Source of the DNA: Tulasnella sp. 424
Taxonomy: Eukaryota > Basidiomycota > Agaricomycetes > Cantharellales > Tulasnellaceae
Length of the DNA: 64,000 nucleotides
Direction: 5' to 3'
Assembly (NCBI GenBank): GCA_019633425.1
Contig: WSUB01000026.1
Coordinates: 1 to 64,000, forward strand
Shown: positions 31,577 through 42,261 of the stretch, in pieces
How the letters are laid out: each line of letters opens with the position of its first letter
Position numbering within the stretch: the first letter of the stretch is position 1
The notes under the pieces: generated by a model
The model's input: only the letters and a program-made list of their open reading frames with translations
Database searches by the model: none
What the model was told of the DNA's origin: nothing
Program-made: the position numbers and the translations under genes

Positions 31577-32752
31577 ATGACTAGCGGCCCGGCTTCCTCG
31601 CTCCAGCAAAGCTTCCCAACGTTTATAAATGACGCTGTAGTGCTTGATGGACGGACGTACACTAGGCACTCTCAGCATTGGTACGACGATGGTAGCTTCG
31701 GATTTCTCGTTGAGAAGACCGCGTTCCTTCCCCACCGAAGTCTCCTGGCCAAACGAAGCTCGGTAATGGATGATCTATTCGGTCTGCCACAACCTCATTC
31801 GTCTAAGGCTTTGGAGAAGCTGGATCATGAACTCTCAAATACCAGCGGCATCCCCTTTGTCGTCTTGCACGACAAAGCTGAGGACTTTGCCAATGTCCTA
31901 GACATCATATACACGGACATCACCATGGCAAGCGAGAAAGGTCACCTAGACTTAGCAGCCCTAATGGGAGTCATCCGGTTTTCCAACAAATATCTCTTCG
32001 ATAAAGTCAAGGAATGGGGAGTCTCGCAAGTGCTCTCATCTCAGCTCCTCCCGGTCNNNNNNNNNNNNNNNNNNNNNNNNNNNNNNNNNNNNNNNNNNNN
32101 NNNNNNNNNNNNNNNNNNNNNNNNNNNNNNNNNNNNNNNNNNNNNNNNNNNNNNNNTTTCCAACAAATATCTCTTCGATAAAGTCAAGGAATGGGGAGTC
32201 TCGCAAGTGCTCTCATCTCAGCTCCTCCCGGTCGTCGAAGATCAAGCTCTCCTACCCCATCTGCCGGATGGCCTGTATTCCGATCCCAAATTTTGCGTTC
32301 AAATCGTTCAGTTCTCTCGGGAATGCCATCTGCCCCAGTTTCTTCCACTCGCCTTTTACGCACTCGCAACAACGGATTGGAGTCAGAAATCGTCGGAAGA
32401 CCTTTTCTCCATCGACGAACTACCTCCCGAGGATCGATGGAGAATCCAGCAAGGAAAATTAGCGTTGATGAAGTCCCTCCTAGAGCAAGCTTACGAGATG
32501 CCGGAGAATGGATATAAGGGGGAACCATGTCCAACTGGTTCAGGGTGCCGAACGCTTTCGCCTAGGGTGTGGATTGAACCCACAGTGCGTTGGAGGGAAC
32601 TGCAGCTGCATCCAATTGAAGAGTTGGAGTTTCGTCTCACACAGAAATACCTCAAACTGTGTGAGGCATGTCGAACGAGGGTGCGCGCCAGCACCAAGCT
32701 TCTTCGGGATGATTTAGTTAGTCACCTACCCGAGTTCTTCCGCCTCAGTTAA
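31577..32752 (+). CDS. BTB/POZ protein, tandem copy 3, with assembly gap
   Basis: ATG 31577 (MTSGPASSLQ). It has the array's BTB core (HWYDDGSFGFLVEKTAFLPH, DFANVLDIIYTD), the FCVQIVQFSRECHLPQFLPL middle, the cysteine signature CPTGSGC and CEAC, and a PEFFRLS end. A 100-N gap (32057-32156) interrupts it. The 77 bases before the gap (31980-32056) are repeated exactly after it (32157-32233). Removing the gap and one copy leaves 999 nt, in frame, for 332 aa, the same size as its paralogues. The gene is therefore probably intact and the duplication an assembly artefact. Confidence 0.85.
   Translation: MTSGPASSLQQSFPTFINDAVVLDGRTYTRHSQHWYDDGSFGFLVEKTAFLPHRSLLAKRSSVMDDLFGLPQPHSSKALEKLDHELSNTSGIPFVVLHDKAEDFANVLDIIYTDITMASEKGHLDLAALMGVIRFSNKYLFDKVKEWGVSQVLSSQLLPVXXXXXXXXXXXXXXXXXXXXXXXXXXXXXXXXXXSNKYLFDKVKEWGVSQVLSSQLLPVVEDQALLPHLPDGLYSDPKFCVQIVQFSRECHLPQFLPLAFYALATTDWSQKSSEDLFSIDELPPEDRWRIQQGKLALMKSLLEQAYEMPENGYKGEPCPTGSGCRTLSPRVWIEPTVRWRELQLHPIEELEFRLTQKYLKLCEACRTRVRASTKLLRDDLVSHLPEFFRLS
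32057..32156. other. assembly gap (100 N) flanked by a 77-bp exact duplicate
   Basis: A standard-length gap. The flanking 77-bp identity suggests two contig ends that overlap but were not merged. Confidence 0.97.
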
Positions 32753-33522
32753 ATTAGCTTTCTATGCAACCCTTTTTTTTTCATATCCATTGTTTCGTCG
32801 AACATTAGTGCAGGAACCGGGGTCGAATGACCCAAGGACAAGTTGTACAGCAATGGACTTGCGGGGCGTCTAAGCCAAACCCCAAGGCAGCTTATATACT
32901 TCCGAGACACCTACGTCACGTCACGGATGTGAAATTTGAAACAAATTCCCAATTTTAACAAAAAATTAAAGGTCTTTATGTTCCTCCAACCGGGCGCGGA
33001 TCAACTAGAATGTTGCGGTCGGGATGGTCGTCAGGGGAAACGACTCCGACATGCTGGGCCACACACGGCTGCAGATCATAACGTGACAACGAAGAGTCAA
33101 GCTCAGGTTGAGGCATGTTGTAGATCTGGCCAATGGAGGCAATGTGTTTCGCTGAGCCTGCAATGTTCGTTTCCGGATTCAAACATGCCCATGACATGGG
33201 CAGTTACTTCCCACACATCCGTCACATGGTGGCTCTGGACATTGCCGACCACTAGTACTCCTTGTTCGAAAAGCCTTTGTGATTCTATTTGCGCGTGTGG
33301 CAAGAATAGCTTTCCGCCGACACATCGTGGACATCGCGCGGCCTCCGCTCGACATCCACCCTTCGCACCCCCGTGGACCTTGTTTCGCTCACCTCCAAGT
33401 GACAACTACTGTTAAAGAACACCATCCAGTTTCTGAGTGAGTCGCTTCACTGTAAACTGCTTATAAGCATGCTCATGAGCCTTGCGTTAGACCTGCGTCA
33501 CACTGAGGTCACTCTCTTCAAA
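32753..33522. other. intergenic between duplicated BTB genes
   Basis: About 770 bp: first the 3' flank shared with 34540-34750, then unshared sequence, then the 5' flank shared with 31494-31576. No gene seen; the open frames here lack motifs. Confidence 0.5.
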
Positions 33523-34750
33523 ATGACTGGTGGCCCGACTTCCTCGCTCCGGCAAAGCTTCCCAAGTCTCATAGATGATACTGTGGTGTTGGATGGACGC
33601 ACGTACGCCAGGCACCCCCGACATTGGTATGACGATGGGAGCTTCGGATTTCTCATTGAGAAGACGGCGTTCCTTCCCCACCGAAGTCTTCTGGCCAAAC
33701 GAAGCTCGGCAATGGCCGACCTGTTTAGTCTCCCACAGTATCCTCGATCGGAGGTATCGGAGGTCTCGGACGACATGGATCATAAACCCGGAAATATCAG
33801 CGGCATCCCGTTTGTCGTCCTGCAGGATAAAGCGGAGGACTTTGCCAATGTCCTGGACATTATATACACCGACATCACCATGGCTAGCGAGAAATGTCAC
33901 CTAGACCTAGCAGCCCTAATGGGAGTCATCCGGCTTTCCAACAAATATCTCTTCGATAAAGTCAAGGAATGGGGAGTCTCGCAAGTGCTCTCATCTCAGC
34001 TCCTCCCGGTCGTCGAGGATGAATCACTCCGACCCCATCTGCCGGAAGGCCTGTATTCCGATCCAAGGTTCTGCGTTCAAGTCGTTCAGTTCTCTCGGGA
34101 ATGCCACCTGCCTCAATTTCTCCCAGTCGCCTTTTACGCACTCGCAACAACGGATTGGAGTCGGAAATCGTCGGAAGACTTCTTCTCCATCGACAAACTA
34201 TCTGCCGAGGATCGATGGAGAATCCAGGAAGGAAGATTGGCTTTGACGAAATCATTGTTGGATAAAGCTTACAAGATGCCGGAGAATGGATGTACTGGAG
34301 AACGCTGTGCAGATGATCCCAACTGTCGGAAGGGTTTGCCTGGGTTGTGGCACAAACCCACGAAGCGTTGGAGAGAATTGCAGCTGCATCCACTCGAAGA
34401 GTTGGAGCTTGGTCTCCCACCGGAGTACGTGGTTTTGTGTGAGGCATGCCGAACGAGCTTGCAGCCCGGAACCAAGGCTCTTCGGGATGATTTAGTTAGT
34501 CACTTACCCGAGTTCTTCCGTCTCACTAGCAGTTAAATTAGCTTCGTGAGGATCTATTCGACTTTCATTTTTCATGTCCGTTGTTTTCGTCGAACATTAT
34601 TAGTACATGAAGGACCGGGACAGAATGACTCGAGGACAGGTTGTACAGCGATGGACTTGCGGGGCATCTAAGCCAAACCCCGAGGCCGCTTATGCACTTC
34701 CGAGACACCTACGTCACGTCACGAAAGTGAAATTCAAAACAAATTCACAA
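33440..34750 (+). repeat. duplicated BTB unit, right copy
   Basis: Counterpart of 31494-32950, covering the gene and both flanks in the same orientation. Confidence 0.75.
33523..34536 (+). CDS. BTB/POZ protein, tandem copy 4 of the 28-34 kb array
   Basis: 337 aa from the ATG that aligns with the start of copy 3 (MTGGPTSSLR); an upstream in-frame ATG at about 33469 would add 18 residues not conserved there. BTB core HWYDDGSFGFLIEKTAFLPH, RSSAMADLFSLP, DFANVLDIIYTD and LMGVIRLSNKYLFDKVKEWG. Middle region FCVQVVQFSRECHLPQFLPV. Cysteine signature CADDPNC and CEAC, with HPLEELELG between, then PEFFRL. It differs from copy 3 by scattered substitutions and a short acidic insert (SEVSEVSDDMD). CUL3-adaptor role inferred. 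Confidence 0.9.
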   Translation: MTGGPTSSLRQSFPSLIDDTVVLDGRTYARHPRHWYDDGSFGFLIEKTAFLPHRSLLAKRSSAMADLFSLPQYPRSEVSEVSDDMDHKPGNISGIPFVVLQDKAEDFANVLDIIYTDITMASEKCHLDLAALMGVIRLSNKYLFDKVKEWGVSQVLSSQLLPVVEDESLRPHLPEGLYSDPRFCVQVVQFSRECHLPQFLPVAFYALATTDWSRKSSEDFFSIDKLSAEDRWRIQEGRLALTKSLLDKAYKMPENGCTGERCADDPNCRKGLPGLWHKPTKRWRELQLHPLEELELGLPPEYVVLCEACRTSLQPGTKALRDDLVSHLPEFFRLTSS

Positions 34751-35010
34751 TATTAACAGACAAAATGTCCTTATTACAGGATAATTAACCATAATAGTAT
34801 TAGCCTGTAAGGAGGGAGTCCCTATAGGACCCGGAGGCGGTCGTAATCACAGAATCAGGGTATAGTTGTTTTGTACAAGCTGGGGAGTAGGAGAATGATG
34901 GACTTGGAACGATTCAGCGAAGCGAGAACAGTAGAAAAGACGGACAGGCTATAAAACGGAATTCGTAACTCGATTAGGCTCAGGAAAGATAATCAAGAAC
35001 TTACCCCTGA
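34537..35010. other. intergenic
   Basis: About 470 bp, the first 210 bp being the duplicated BTB 3' flank. I looked here for the missing C-terminal exon of the next minus-strand gene and did not find it. Confidence 0.5.
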
Positions 35011-35719
35011 TTAACGGCTTGGGGCGGGAATAAGGGATTCATTGCGGATATTTGTTAAATGACCTCGTGTCTGATTGTGGCAAAAAAAAAAAGAAGGAAA
35101 AAAAGGTAAAATTAACAACTGATGGAGTTATCCGCGCTTGGAATTCATTGGAAAGGAGTCTTAGTACCTCGAACTTCTTCAAGCGTGTTATCCTTCTCGA
35201 GTCCTCCTCAACCATTCTAGCGAATTCCTCAGTTTCCTCGTTGTCGTCGTTGGGCAGGCTTGCAAAAATACGGGTCCATTCAGGAGCTTCAACTGGAAGC
35301 CATACCGGGAGTTGTTGGAAGTGATCGTGCGACGATGTGGGGGATGTAGAGGCGGTCGAGGAGCCGGATGGGCCATCTTGTGCGCGGCCAAGGTCAAAGT
35401 CGAATGAATTCTTGTGTTTGGCGTGAGAGGAAGATATGGTCGAAGACGGGTAGCCTTCATAATACCCAAAGCCGTCGGAACTTTCCGAGCCCGAGTCAGA
35501 GTGCGCTGACGGGGGAGACGACGCTTCGGGGTGTGGTACACCGCGTGAGAAAGCTCCGACCATGGAGGGGGCTAAGGCTGAAGGAATAGACAGATGAGTG
35601 AACACCGGGATAGATGGAGGGCCCTTGTTCTCGGGAAAGCAAGGTTCACTGTCGAACAGAGGATAGGGGTAAGGCAAGGGTCCCGAGTCGTTACCCGATC
35701 GGTAGGTTGGAGTCGACAT
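35011..35719 (-). CDS. Ser-rich protein, distant relative of the orphan family at 52-62 kb
   Basis: Exons 35719-35168 and 35070-35011 give 203 aa. The first 120 residues are Ser/Pro/Gly-rich. Then comes APEWTRIFASLP, DDNEETEEFARMVEEDSRR and LKKFE, the same spacing as the W..ILA, FAR.VE..S.R and LEE.ERLR blocks of the genes at 52-62 kb. The donor follows this block in phase 0, as in that family. The second exon reads HLTNIRNESLIPAPS, resembling NRLANIAGQPLAPIPN, but meets a TAA six bases before a good GTAAGT donor. The third exon of the family (GYNDP, SAP-like part) was not found. It may be a functional short form or a decaying copy. Confidence 0.55.
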
Positions 35720-37977
35720 TTATTGGCTCCTTCTACGAGGTTAAAGTTCTTTTGGTCTTTAAGAGAGCGGTATCGAAGAACTGCGGACAGGAATGGTGGA
35801 AAGGAAGGGGGAAAGAATTTAGGGGATGCCGAGAACTGAAGTGCAAGGAACCAGTATATATACACACGGACACTACTTTTTTTCAGAAGTCGGCGTAGAA
35901 GAAGAGCCCATGCTGGTTGGGGGTTCTACCCAAAGCCGGGCGGCGACGGGTCCAAATGAGCCTCATAAAGTGTACCGGCCGCACTATGGTCAGTCCCTGT
36001 TGTCATATGTGAAGTCGGACTTTGAATGATCACACGGGTGATACCCAAGGCACCGGACCGTTTCCCGGGGAATGGGTGAAGGCGCAGCGGACCAATGATC
36101 GTCGTGCGACTTGCCCGAAGAAAACCCTCGGCGACGTCACTGGTGACTTCATGACTCTTTGCGGCAGTTGGTGCACCGCTAAAACGCCTTCGGACCCCAC
36201 GCCTCAGGAACCACCATGAGAAACGCGGAAAGTGTTCAAAAGTTTAACTGTTGCTGGTTGGCTAGGCGGCATGAACTCAATCAGCCAAACGCAGCTCGGC
36301 CTCAGTTGACTGCCCAGCCGACGGCCATATCGTCGAGATCGGGATTTTAGACAGTCCCAGTTAATTGTAAAATTTGATCCGATCATCCTTCAAGGGTACT
36401 CCTTCATTCAGGAGGTCCAAATTTCCCAAGTCTAAACCCTCGTCACCTCTCCAAGAGCAGACTTGCATGTACTAGTAATTTCGTCCTCTTTTCTAACCGT
36501 GGGAATTATCCTTTTTGGGCGTATCCGCGAAGCGCCATGAAACGTTGCGGACTCTTGGCCATGGGGAAGATTGTAAAACAGGAATGAAGGAAGTGGCTTG
36601 GTGGGAATTGACTTGAATTGCCAGGACTCCCGCCAGCTGCGGCTTAGCCGGGCCGCCGCTTCGGCTGCACGTGTCAGCTCAGCTTTCTTGCCAGTTGTTC
36701 GCTGAGCTGCCAGCAACACTTTTAATTAGGGCAGGACGCTGGGATCCCCCGGTCTTAGGGCGGAGAACACCGGGCTTAGAGGTGGGTTTCTTCATTAGGT
36801 AGGTGGGGCCAAGGCGAACACGAACCATCTCCAAGGGGGTGCACCGGTGCAGACTTATGCAAGGCATTGTAACATCCGTACTGAATTCTATATCTAGTGG
36901 CTTGCATCACATGGATAGCGAGCCGGTAATACGGGAGCCGTTGTCTGAGACCGCAGCGGGATCGAGAATTTCCCGGCCACTGGCAGTGGACGACGGCCGA
37001 ATTCGGCACAAATGAACAACCAATCGACTTTCAAGCCTCGCCCGCTGCTATGGTACGTCGTTTAAACTTGGACTACCGGCATGAACCCCAAATCGACCTC
37101 TAGTGTCCCCCATTTCGGTCTTCTAAACCTTCAGGGCCACGTCAGGCGTGGCACGAGTCCCCGCTGCATGCTTCTTCCCGTCTTAAGCTCGTTCGTCGGC
37201 ATCTCGTAAAACAGCCTCGTCATAATCATGCTTTTAGTGCATCATTGCCTAATACACCCTCCCGTAAATCTCGCGTATTTGCCTCACTGCTCCCACACTC
37301 AGGAGGGGCGGAGGGAAGATGCACCGACCAACGCGTTGAAGGCCTCCTCGCTCCTGGCCGAACCTTCACCCTGTCTTGAAACTCGATCGCATTCACAGAA
37401 ATGATGCAGGATTAACCGCGAATGACGATCCATCGGAAAACGTGCTTGCTGTCCTTGGTTCCGCGGTTTCTCCCTGAAAAACCGTTGGCCAATCGCAACG
37501 AGTCATAGTTTGCGGCCGGATCCAAGCGTGCAATGACGGAGACCTTTCCTGACTCGAGAAGCATCCACGACTTGTCTGACTGCCGCTTTCGGTTTGGATG
37601 ATTCAATTGTTCCGCCATCTCAGAATTCCACTTTGCCGAACATGGCAATTTTAAGCGCTGGTGCTCCCTCTCACAGAATCGGGGAGCTGATCAGGACGAC
37701 TCCGAATCTTTGCTTGTCTCGACTTTAAATCCAGAGTATCACTTCCGCTATCCAGGGTTATCGGTCCATACTAGACCTATTTCCTCTCCTTGTTGCCATG
37801 GAACGTCTTTCCGGGGACTTACGCATCCGACGGAGGGTCTGGTAGGATGATCTCATACATGACGATGAGATTAACATGTCCCGCGCGTTTTATTTTACGT
37901 CCGTAGAAGGTCTTTCCCCGTTACCTATTTCAATACAGGGAAATTCTCCTTGAAGGCATCATTTGTGCTGGTATGAT
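35720..37977. other. gene-poor stretch with degenerate repeats
   Basis: About 2.3 kb. It holds repeat block R1 (about 35940-37385) and the first part of a tandem repeat of broken BTB sequence (from about 37562). Open frames lack conserved motifs. Confidence 0.5.
35940..37385. repeat. repeat block R1, matched in pieces at 40120-40765
   Basis: Several stretches recur in order, for example the GTTGTCATATGTGAAGT word (about 36000 and 40170), CGGCGACGTCAC (about 36130 and 40320), TTTCAAGCCTCGC (about 37030 and 40430) and the CCTCGTCAT region (about 37215 and 40625). R1 is longer, so one copy has gained or lost about 0.8 kb. Confidence 0.55.
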
Positions 37978-38162
37978 GACGGGTTTCTCGGTGAATCTGC
38001 CGGCTTCCGTGTTTACGGAACCATCCCTTCGAGGTGAAATCAATTTGCTTCAACCCACACAGCCTGCCCCATCCAATATCTCCGTCGCCTCCCGATGGGG
38101 ATGAGAAAAGTCTCTCCAGTGGAGTCCCTTCATCAAACTCGATGACAAAGCGGGCGAATTGT
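37562..38162 (+). repeat. degenerate direct repeat, copy 1
   Basis: It begins with ATCCACGACTTGTCTGACTG and runs into a broken BTB start. It is matched in order by 38163 to about 38720, so a BTB gene with its upstream DNA was duplicated head-to-tail and then decayed. Confidence 0.6.
37978..38162 (+). pseudogene. BTB gene fragment with frameshifts
   Basis: With single-base gaps it reads GFRVYGT (compare AFRLHGS) and later FIKLDDKAGE (compare FIKLPDKASD). It then breaks off into the next repeat copy. At least two frameshifts separate the readable words. Confidence 0.5.
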
Positions 38163-38720
38163 GATCCACGACTTGTCTGACTGCTGCTTCTGTTCGGACA
38201 ACGCTCTCCCACCCTCAAGACTTGGAATTCTATCCAGTGGCGCAGCCTTGCCGGATATGGCAACTTCAAGCGCCGGCAATACTATCCTAAGGAGAGTCTG
38301 GGAAGTCCGTAATCATAGCGAGAACGGGATAATCCACAGGTGCAAGTGACTTGACGAAACTTCGCTTGTACCCGATGAAATCGCTGCCAGTCCTGGGTCC
38401 AAATCACCATCCAGGGGGTTAGCTCTATCGCTACATACCAGAGCTCTCTCCTCTCCTTGCCCCTATGAGCGTCTTTCCAGGAACTTACCCATATGGAGGC
38501 TATGGTAAGATGATCTCACACTCCGCAAAGGAATCTACGCATCTTTACCTTACGTGTATTGAAACCCTCTCCCAATACCTTTGACAATACGGGGGATGCC
38601 GTACCGTCGAATCCACTGCCTTCCGTCTCCACGGAACTCTTCTGTCAAGGCGAAGCCAGGTACTGCAAAACCTGCTCGCCATCACACAGTCCATCCCTTC
38701 CGACACCTCCGACACCTCCG
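38163..38720 (+). repeat. degenerate direct repeat, copy 2
   Basis: Counterpart of 37562-38162; it continues into the longer BTB pseudogene at 38590. Confidence 0.6.
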
Positions 38721-39640
38721 ACGACGAGGAGAACCTTGTCATCAACGGGATTCCTTTCATCAAACTTCCCGACAAAGCGAGTGACTTCGCCTACGTCCTA
38801 CACTTCATCTACAACCAGAGTCTCCCTGGCAATTGGGCACCATTCTTAAGCCGCTCAGATCTGATGGGGATTATCAAATTTACGGGGAAATACCGAATCG
38901 ATCAACTAAGGCAATGGGCCATCTCAAAGCTCGAGGAGGGCCATCTGTTGCGAACCAGAGATATTCCTTCTAAACCTTCTCGGGTTGCAAATCTAACGAG
39001 CTGCATGCGGCCCGAAGACCACATTCAAACTATCCATTTTGCCAGGGAGTGCTCACTTCCCCAGTATCTACCTCTCGCGTTCTATGGTCTCGCTACCCAT
39101 GACCCGGATCTCTATTAATATCCCCCAGCCCCTTCATTTCCACAAGGCTTCCCTCCTTCGAGTCCGCGGGATGGAGGTTCAAATAGGCTCAACAAACTAT
39201 CGCAGGAGGACCACCGCCGAATTCGCGAAGGACGCATCGCATTAACCAAAGCCGTAATTCAAAAGGGGTTCGGGATACCAGAGAATTGCGGCTCGGAGGA
39301 ACCTTGCGATTACCGTAGTGGCTGTCGCAAAAGTCTCCCTACCATGTGGGAAAATGCAGCTGTCTGCCCGGGCCCTACCACGCGACCCCCTGCAGCTAAG
39401 CGCTGGGAGGATTTACTGTTGCACCCGTTGGAGGAATTGGAGCTGTGGTGTTCGATGTCCTACCAACATTTGTGTCAAGGGTGTGCTAATGATGTCAAGG
39501 CTCGCTCCCGAGTATTCCGTGACGAACTCGTCCGCCAATTGGTTAAAGTTTTCCAGCTGGAAGCCGAGGTTGGACCAGATGATAGCGGTGATTCTTATGG
39601 TAGCCCAGACAACTATGGACCTGAGGATCCGGATTACTAG
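38590..39640 (+). pseudogene. BTB/POZ gene, broken
   Basis: One frame holds almost a whole BTB protein: VESTAFRLHGTLLSRRS, then INGIPFIKLPDKASDFAYVL, LMGIIKFTGKYRIDQLRQWA, FARECSLPQYLPLAFYGLAT, HRRIREGRIALTKAV, CDYRSGC, HPLEELELW, CQGC and RDELVRQLVKVFQLE. The usual N-terminus (HWY..GN.GFLV) is missing, and a TAA at 39116-39118 interrupts the frame between the middle region and the C-terminal third, which continues in the same frame. An acidic tail (GPDDSGDSYGSPDNYG) is added compared with the array genes. A splice that removes the stop would also delete conserved residues, so a nonsense mutation is likelier. Confidence 0.72.
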
Positions 39641-39968
39641 GAACACCTCTGCAGGCATATTTACAGCCGCTGTAACGCAAAACACATTTCATTTTGAATT
39701 GAAATGATGAGAAAGATCGTTGCTATATTCAGCTACATCCACCAAGGGTTTTCGTTCCGGGTTCTATAGGCAAATACATATATTTTGGAACCATTTGGAC
39801 GTCATGATCAGTTGGTTGGACAAACTTGGTAAATCTTGACGGTTCCAGCCACAGTCACGTGCCATCAGGAGGTGTGACACGGATTGTCTATATCTTGGTT
39901 TGCTTTCAGTATCGAACCACAGCTTGTTCCTCGACCTCGTTCTCCCTTTAAATTGCAGCTTATTTGGG

Positions 39969-40090
39969 ATGGAAACAGATAAACACCTCACCGATTCAGG
40001 TACGGCAATAGTAACCTTCAAACCGACCTTTTCCCGACTGAATTTGATTTATTGCTTCACAGAGTCCTTGGGTTCAGATCAAGAGTCGTG
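39969..40090 (+). pseudogene. 5' fragment of a BTB gene
   Basis: It contains a short first exon (METDKHLTDS), an intron and the start of the second exon, matching the gene at 43017 (METNAHITNP, then SSLGSDRES). A TGA follows at once and homology ends. The DNA before it (about 39690-39968) matches 42760-43016, so this is a promoter-plus-start duplicate. Confidence 0.6.
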
Positions 40091-41264
40091 AGTTCCAGAC
40101 GCGGCCGCTTGCGGTCCAAGGTGCAAATTCAGCCTCATAACACAAGGGCCGCACTACAGTCAGTCCTGTTGTCATATGTGAAGTTGATGTTGAATTATCA
40201 CACGCCATCTTGTAGGGTCGGTGATGGGAGGTGGCCCCGGAGGGCGAGGCCGTTTCGCGGGGCGGGGGTGTACGGGGAACGGACCAATCATCGTCGTGTG
40301 GCTTAGCCGGGGAATCCTCGGCGACGTCACCGATGACTTCATGATCATACTCTCCACCCTGGATAGATCCAGGCCACCTTGTCTTGGCTTGCAGATCTAG
40401 AAGCGAACCGGCACAAAAACAACCAATCCCCTTTCAAGCCTCGCTCCATCTTAGAACGATGCAATGTTCAATCTTGGAGTGCGAGGATGAACACAAATTA
40501 ACCTCTTGGCGTTCTTATTCTTGGTCTTCTGGGGCTTTCAGGCCATGTCAGGTGTGGTACGTTCGAAGCCTCGCAGCTTCTTCCCAATGTTATAAGCGCG
40601 ATTGTCGGGATCTTGTAGATCCGCCTCGTCATGATCTCCACTTAAGCGCATCATTTCCAAACCCACTCATCCGTAACTCCAAATTAGTATGGGAAGGAGT
40701 AGGACGGGGGCACCTAGGGGTTGAAGGCTTCCTCAGTCCTAGCCAAACCTTCACCTTCGGTTGAAACTCGACCGCTAATGCAGTGAGATAGGGCTCCAAC
40801 GTTTAATGCCATTGAACAGTGCTCACTCCAACCCCCCCGCGATGTCCGTGCAAGGCGGGATCCCTTTGGAGCTCACATCCCAACTCATCAATCCATAGAC
40901 GCCCAAGCCCCCCTAACGCATTTATTAACCTCGACCTCGTCCACGAGAAGTGCCGTTTCTTGTTTATCTCTCCCTCTCTGCTCTTCCCTCACTTCGTCCT
41001 CAACCTACCACGCATTATCTCCTAAACAACATTTCCCTGCTCGACGACACCGGGAAACACACGGTACGTTCATTACGAACATTGCCGCGAGGTCAACGTA
41101 GACTTCTGTCTCTGACATCGTGATCCTTGTATATCCACTTCAGGTCTAGCGCAAAGACCCAACAGCCCCCTCCACGCATCTTGAAACACCTTCATGCCTG
41201 TCATCCGCAGTACTCCAATCTAAAATATTTCAAGAACCCACCCAATCCTCGCCGAATCATTTGC
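40091..41264. other. intergenic containing repeat block R2
   Basis: R2 (about 40120-40765) matches parts of R1 at 35940-37385. From 40770 to 41264 I see only a C-rich, promoter-like stretch before the hypothetical gene. Confidence 0.5.
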
Positions 41265-41825
41265 ATGTCACCATCATCTCAATCTCACCAATCCTCCTAT
41301 TTCCCTCAGATCGCCTCGGACACCATGCTTCAACCAGCACCCCGAATCGCCTCAGCGTACCGCCGGACGTTGGAGACCTACGTAGACGGCGGCACGCAAT
41401 CCGGATCCATCGACCTCGACACTTTCGACGTTCCTTGTCCACCAAGCGTGCCCATGCCTTCACCAAGGTCTTCACGATTCGCATCTTCAGACGGACTCGC
41501 CATGACGGCGGCAGCTACGGAGAAGGACAACGCTAGTAGTGGAGCGCGCAGAGGAAGAAAGTCCGGCAGCGGCAGCGGCGGCGGCAATCAAACACCCCCG
41601 TCTTCGTCCTCGGCGACGTTATCTTCTTCCTCGGCAGTCGGCAACGTCCCGGACTTGGGTGAGGTGGATCTGAACGATGGGAAGAATGAAGAAAGGCCGC
41701 AAAGGTTCAAGGCTGTTATTCACTTTCAACGGAAAGATCCTGATTCGTCCGGGAGACTTCAACAAGGAGGTGGTGCGGGTCGGCTTCCACCATCCGACGG
41801 AGAGAGCTACGGCAATTCACCTTGA
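41265..41825 (+). CDS. hypothetical Ser/Gly-rich protein
   Basis: 186 aa from ATG 41265 (MSPSSQSHQS). An ordered-looking start (APRIASAYRRTLETYVDGG) is followed by Ser/Gly-rich low complexity (ARRGRKSGSGSGGG) and RPQRFKAVIHFQRKD. No paralogue in the window and no family recognised. An overlapping frame (41677-41889) reads RPGDFNKEVVRVGFHHP and looks no less protein-like, so an intron or frame change near 41700 is possible. Treat as a weak call. Confidence 0.3.
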   Translation: MSPSSQSHQSSYFPQIASDTMLQPAPRIASAYRRTLETYVDGGTQSGSIDLDTFDVPCPPSVPMPSPRSSRFASSDGLAMTAAATEKDNASSGARRGRKSGSGSGGGNQTPPSSSSATLSSSSAVGNVPDLGEVDLNDGKNEERPQRFKAVIHFQRKDPDSSGRLQQGGGAGRLPPSDGESYGNSP

Positions 41826-42261
41826 AACCCTATTTTTTTTGGTCTTGCGTGTTGAGGTGAGTCTTGGGTGGGTAGCTAAAGACATCTAGTTGAAACGACC
41901 TCGGACGCTCAACTGGAACGCCCCTCTTCTGCCACGGTTATGCATGCAAAAGGCAAATAAAGTCTTCAATTGATTAGGGCTTTATATATACTTATATCTG
42001 TCTGCCCAACTTCAGTTCCTCACAAAAAAACTTCATTCTCCCACAGCCACCGAATTGTCCTTCGATCGTCCCACGTCTATTTTCTTCACCAATGTAAATA
42101 AGAAGTCCGTTCATCTCCTCTTTTGGGTCCAGTGGAGTTTAAAATGTATTTTTATGACTGCGCATGGCCTCTTTGCTGGGCTTGGGCTCAGTCTCAATGA
42201 GGTCCAGCTGACCTCGGCGTCCGGTCCGGCTGTGTGCGTTGCGAACTATTAGCATTTTACA
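41826..42261. other. intergenic
   Basis: About 430 bp between the hypothetical gene and a BTB fragment; AT-rich near 41980. Nothing recognised. Confidence 0.4.

Larger units (their letters stand above)
31494..32950 (+). repeat. duplicated BTB unit, left copy
   Basis: Upstream sequence, BTB gene and about 200 bp of downstream flank resemble 33440-34750. The downstream flanks share the word GGACTTGCGGGGC and CCGAGACACCTACGTCACGT, so the duplication includes non-coding DNA and is fairly recent. Confidence 0.75.

Noticed and set aside
35940..37385. Retrotransposon LTR pair (R1 and R2)
   Set aside because: No reverse transcriptase, integrase, primer site or TG...CA ends; the interior holds BTB sequence, so it is a segmental duplication.
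38590..39640. Intron removing the TAA at 39116
   Set aside because: The only GT-AG pair that works would delete the conserved LAT..W region present in all paralogues.
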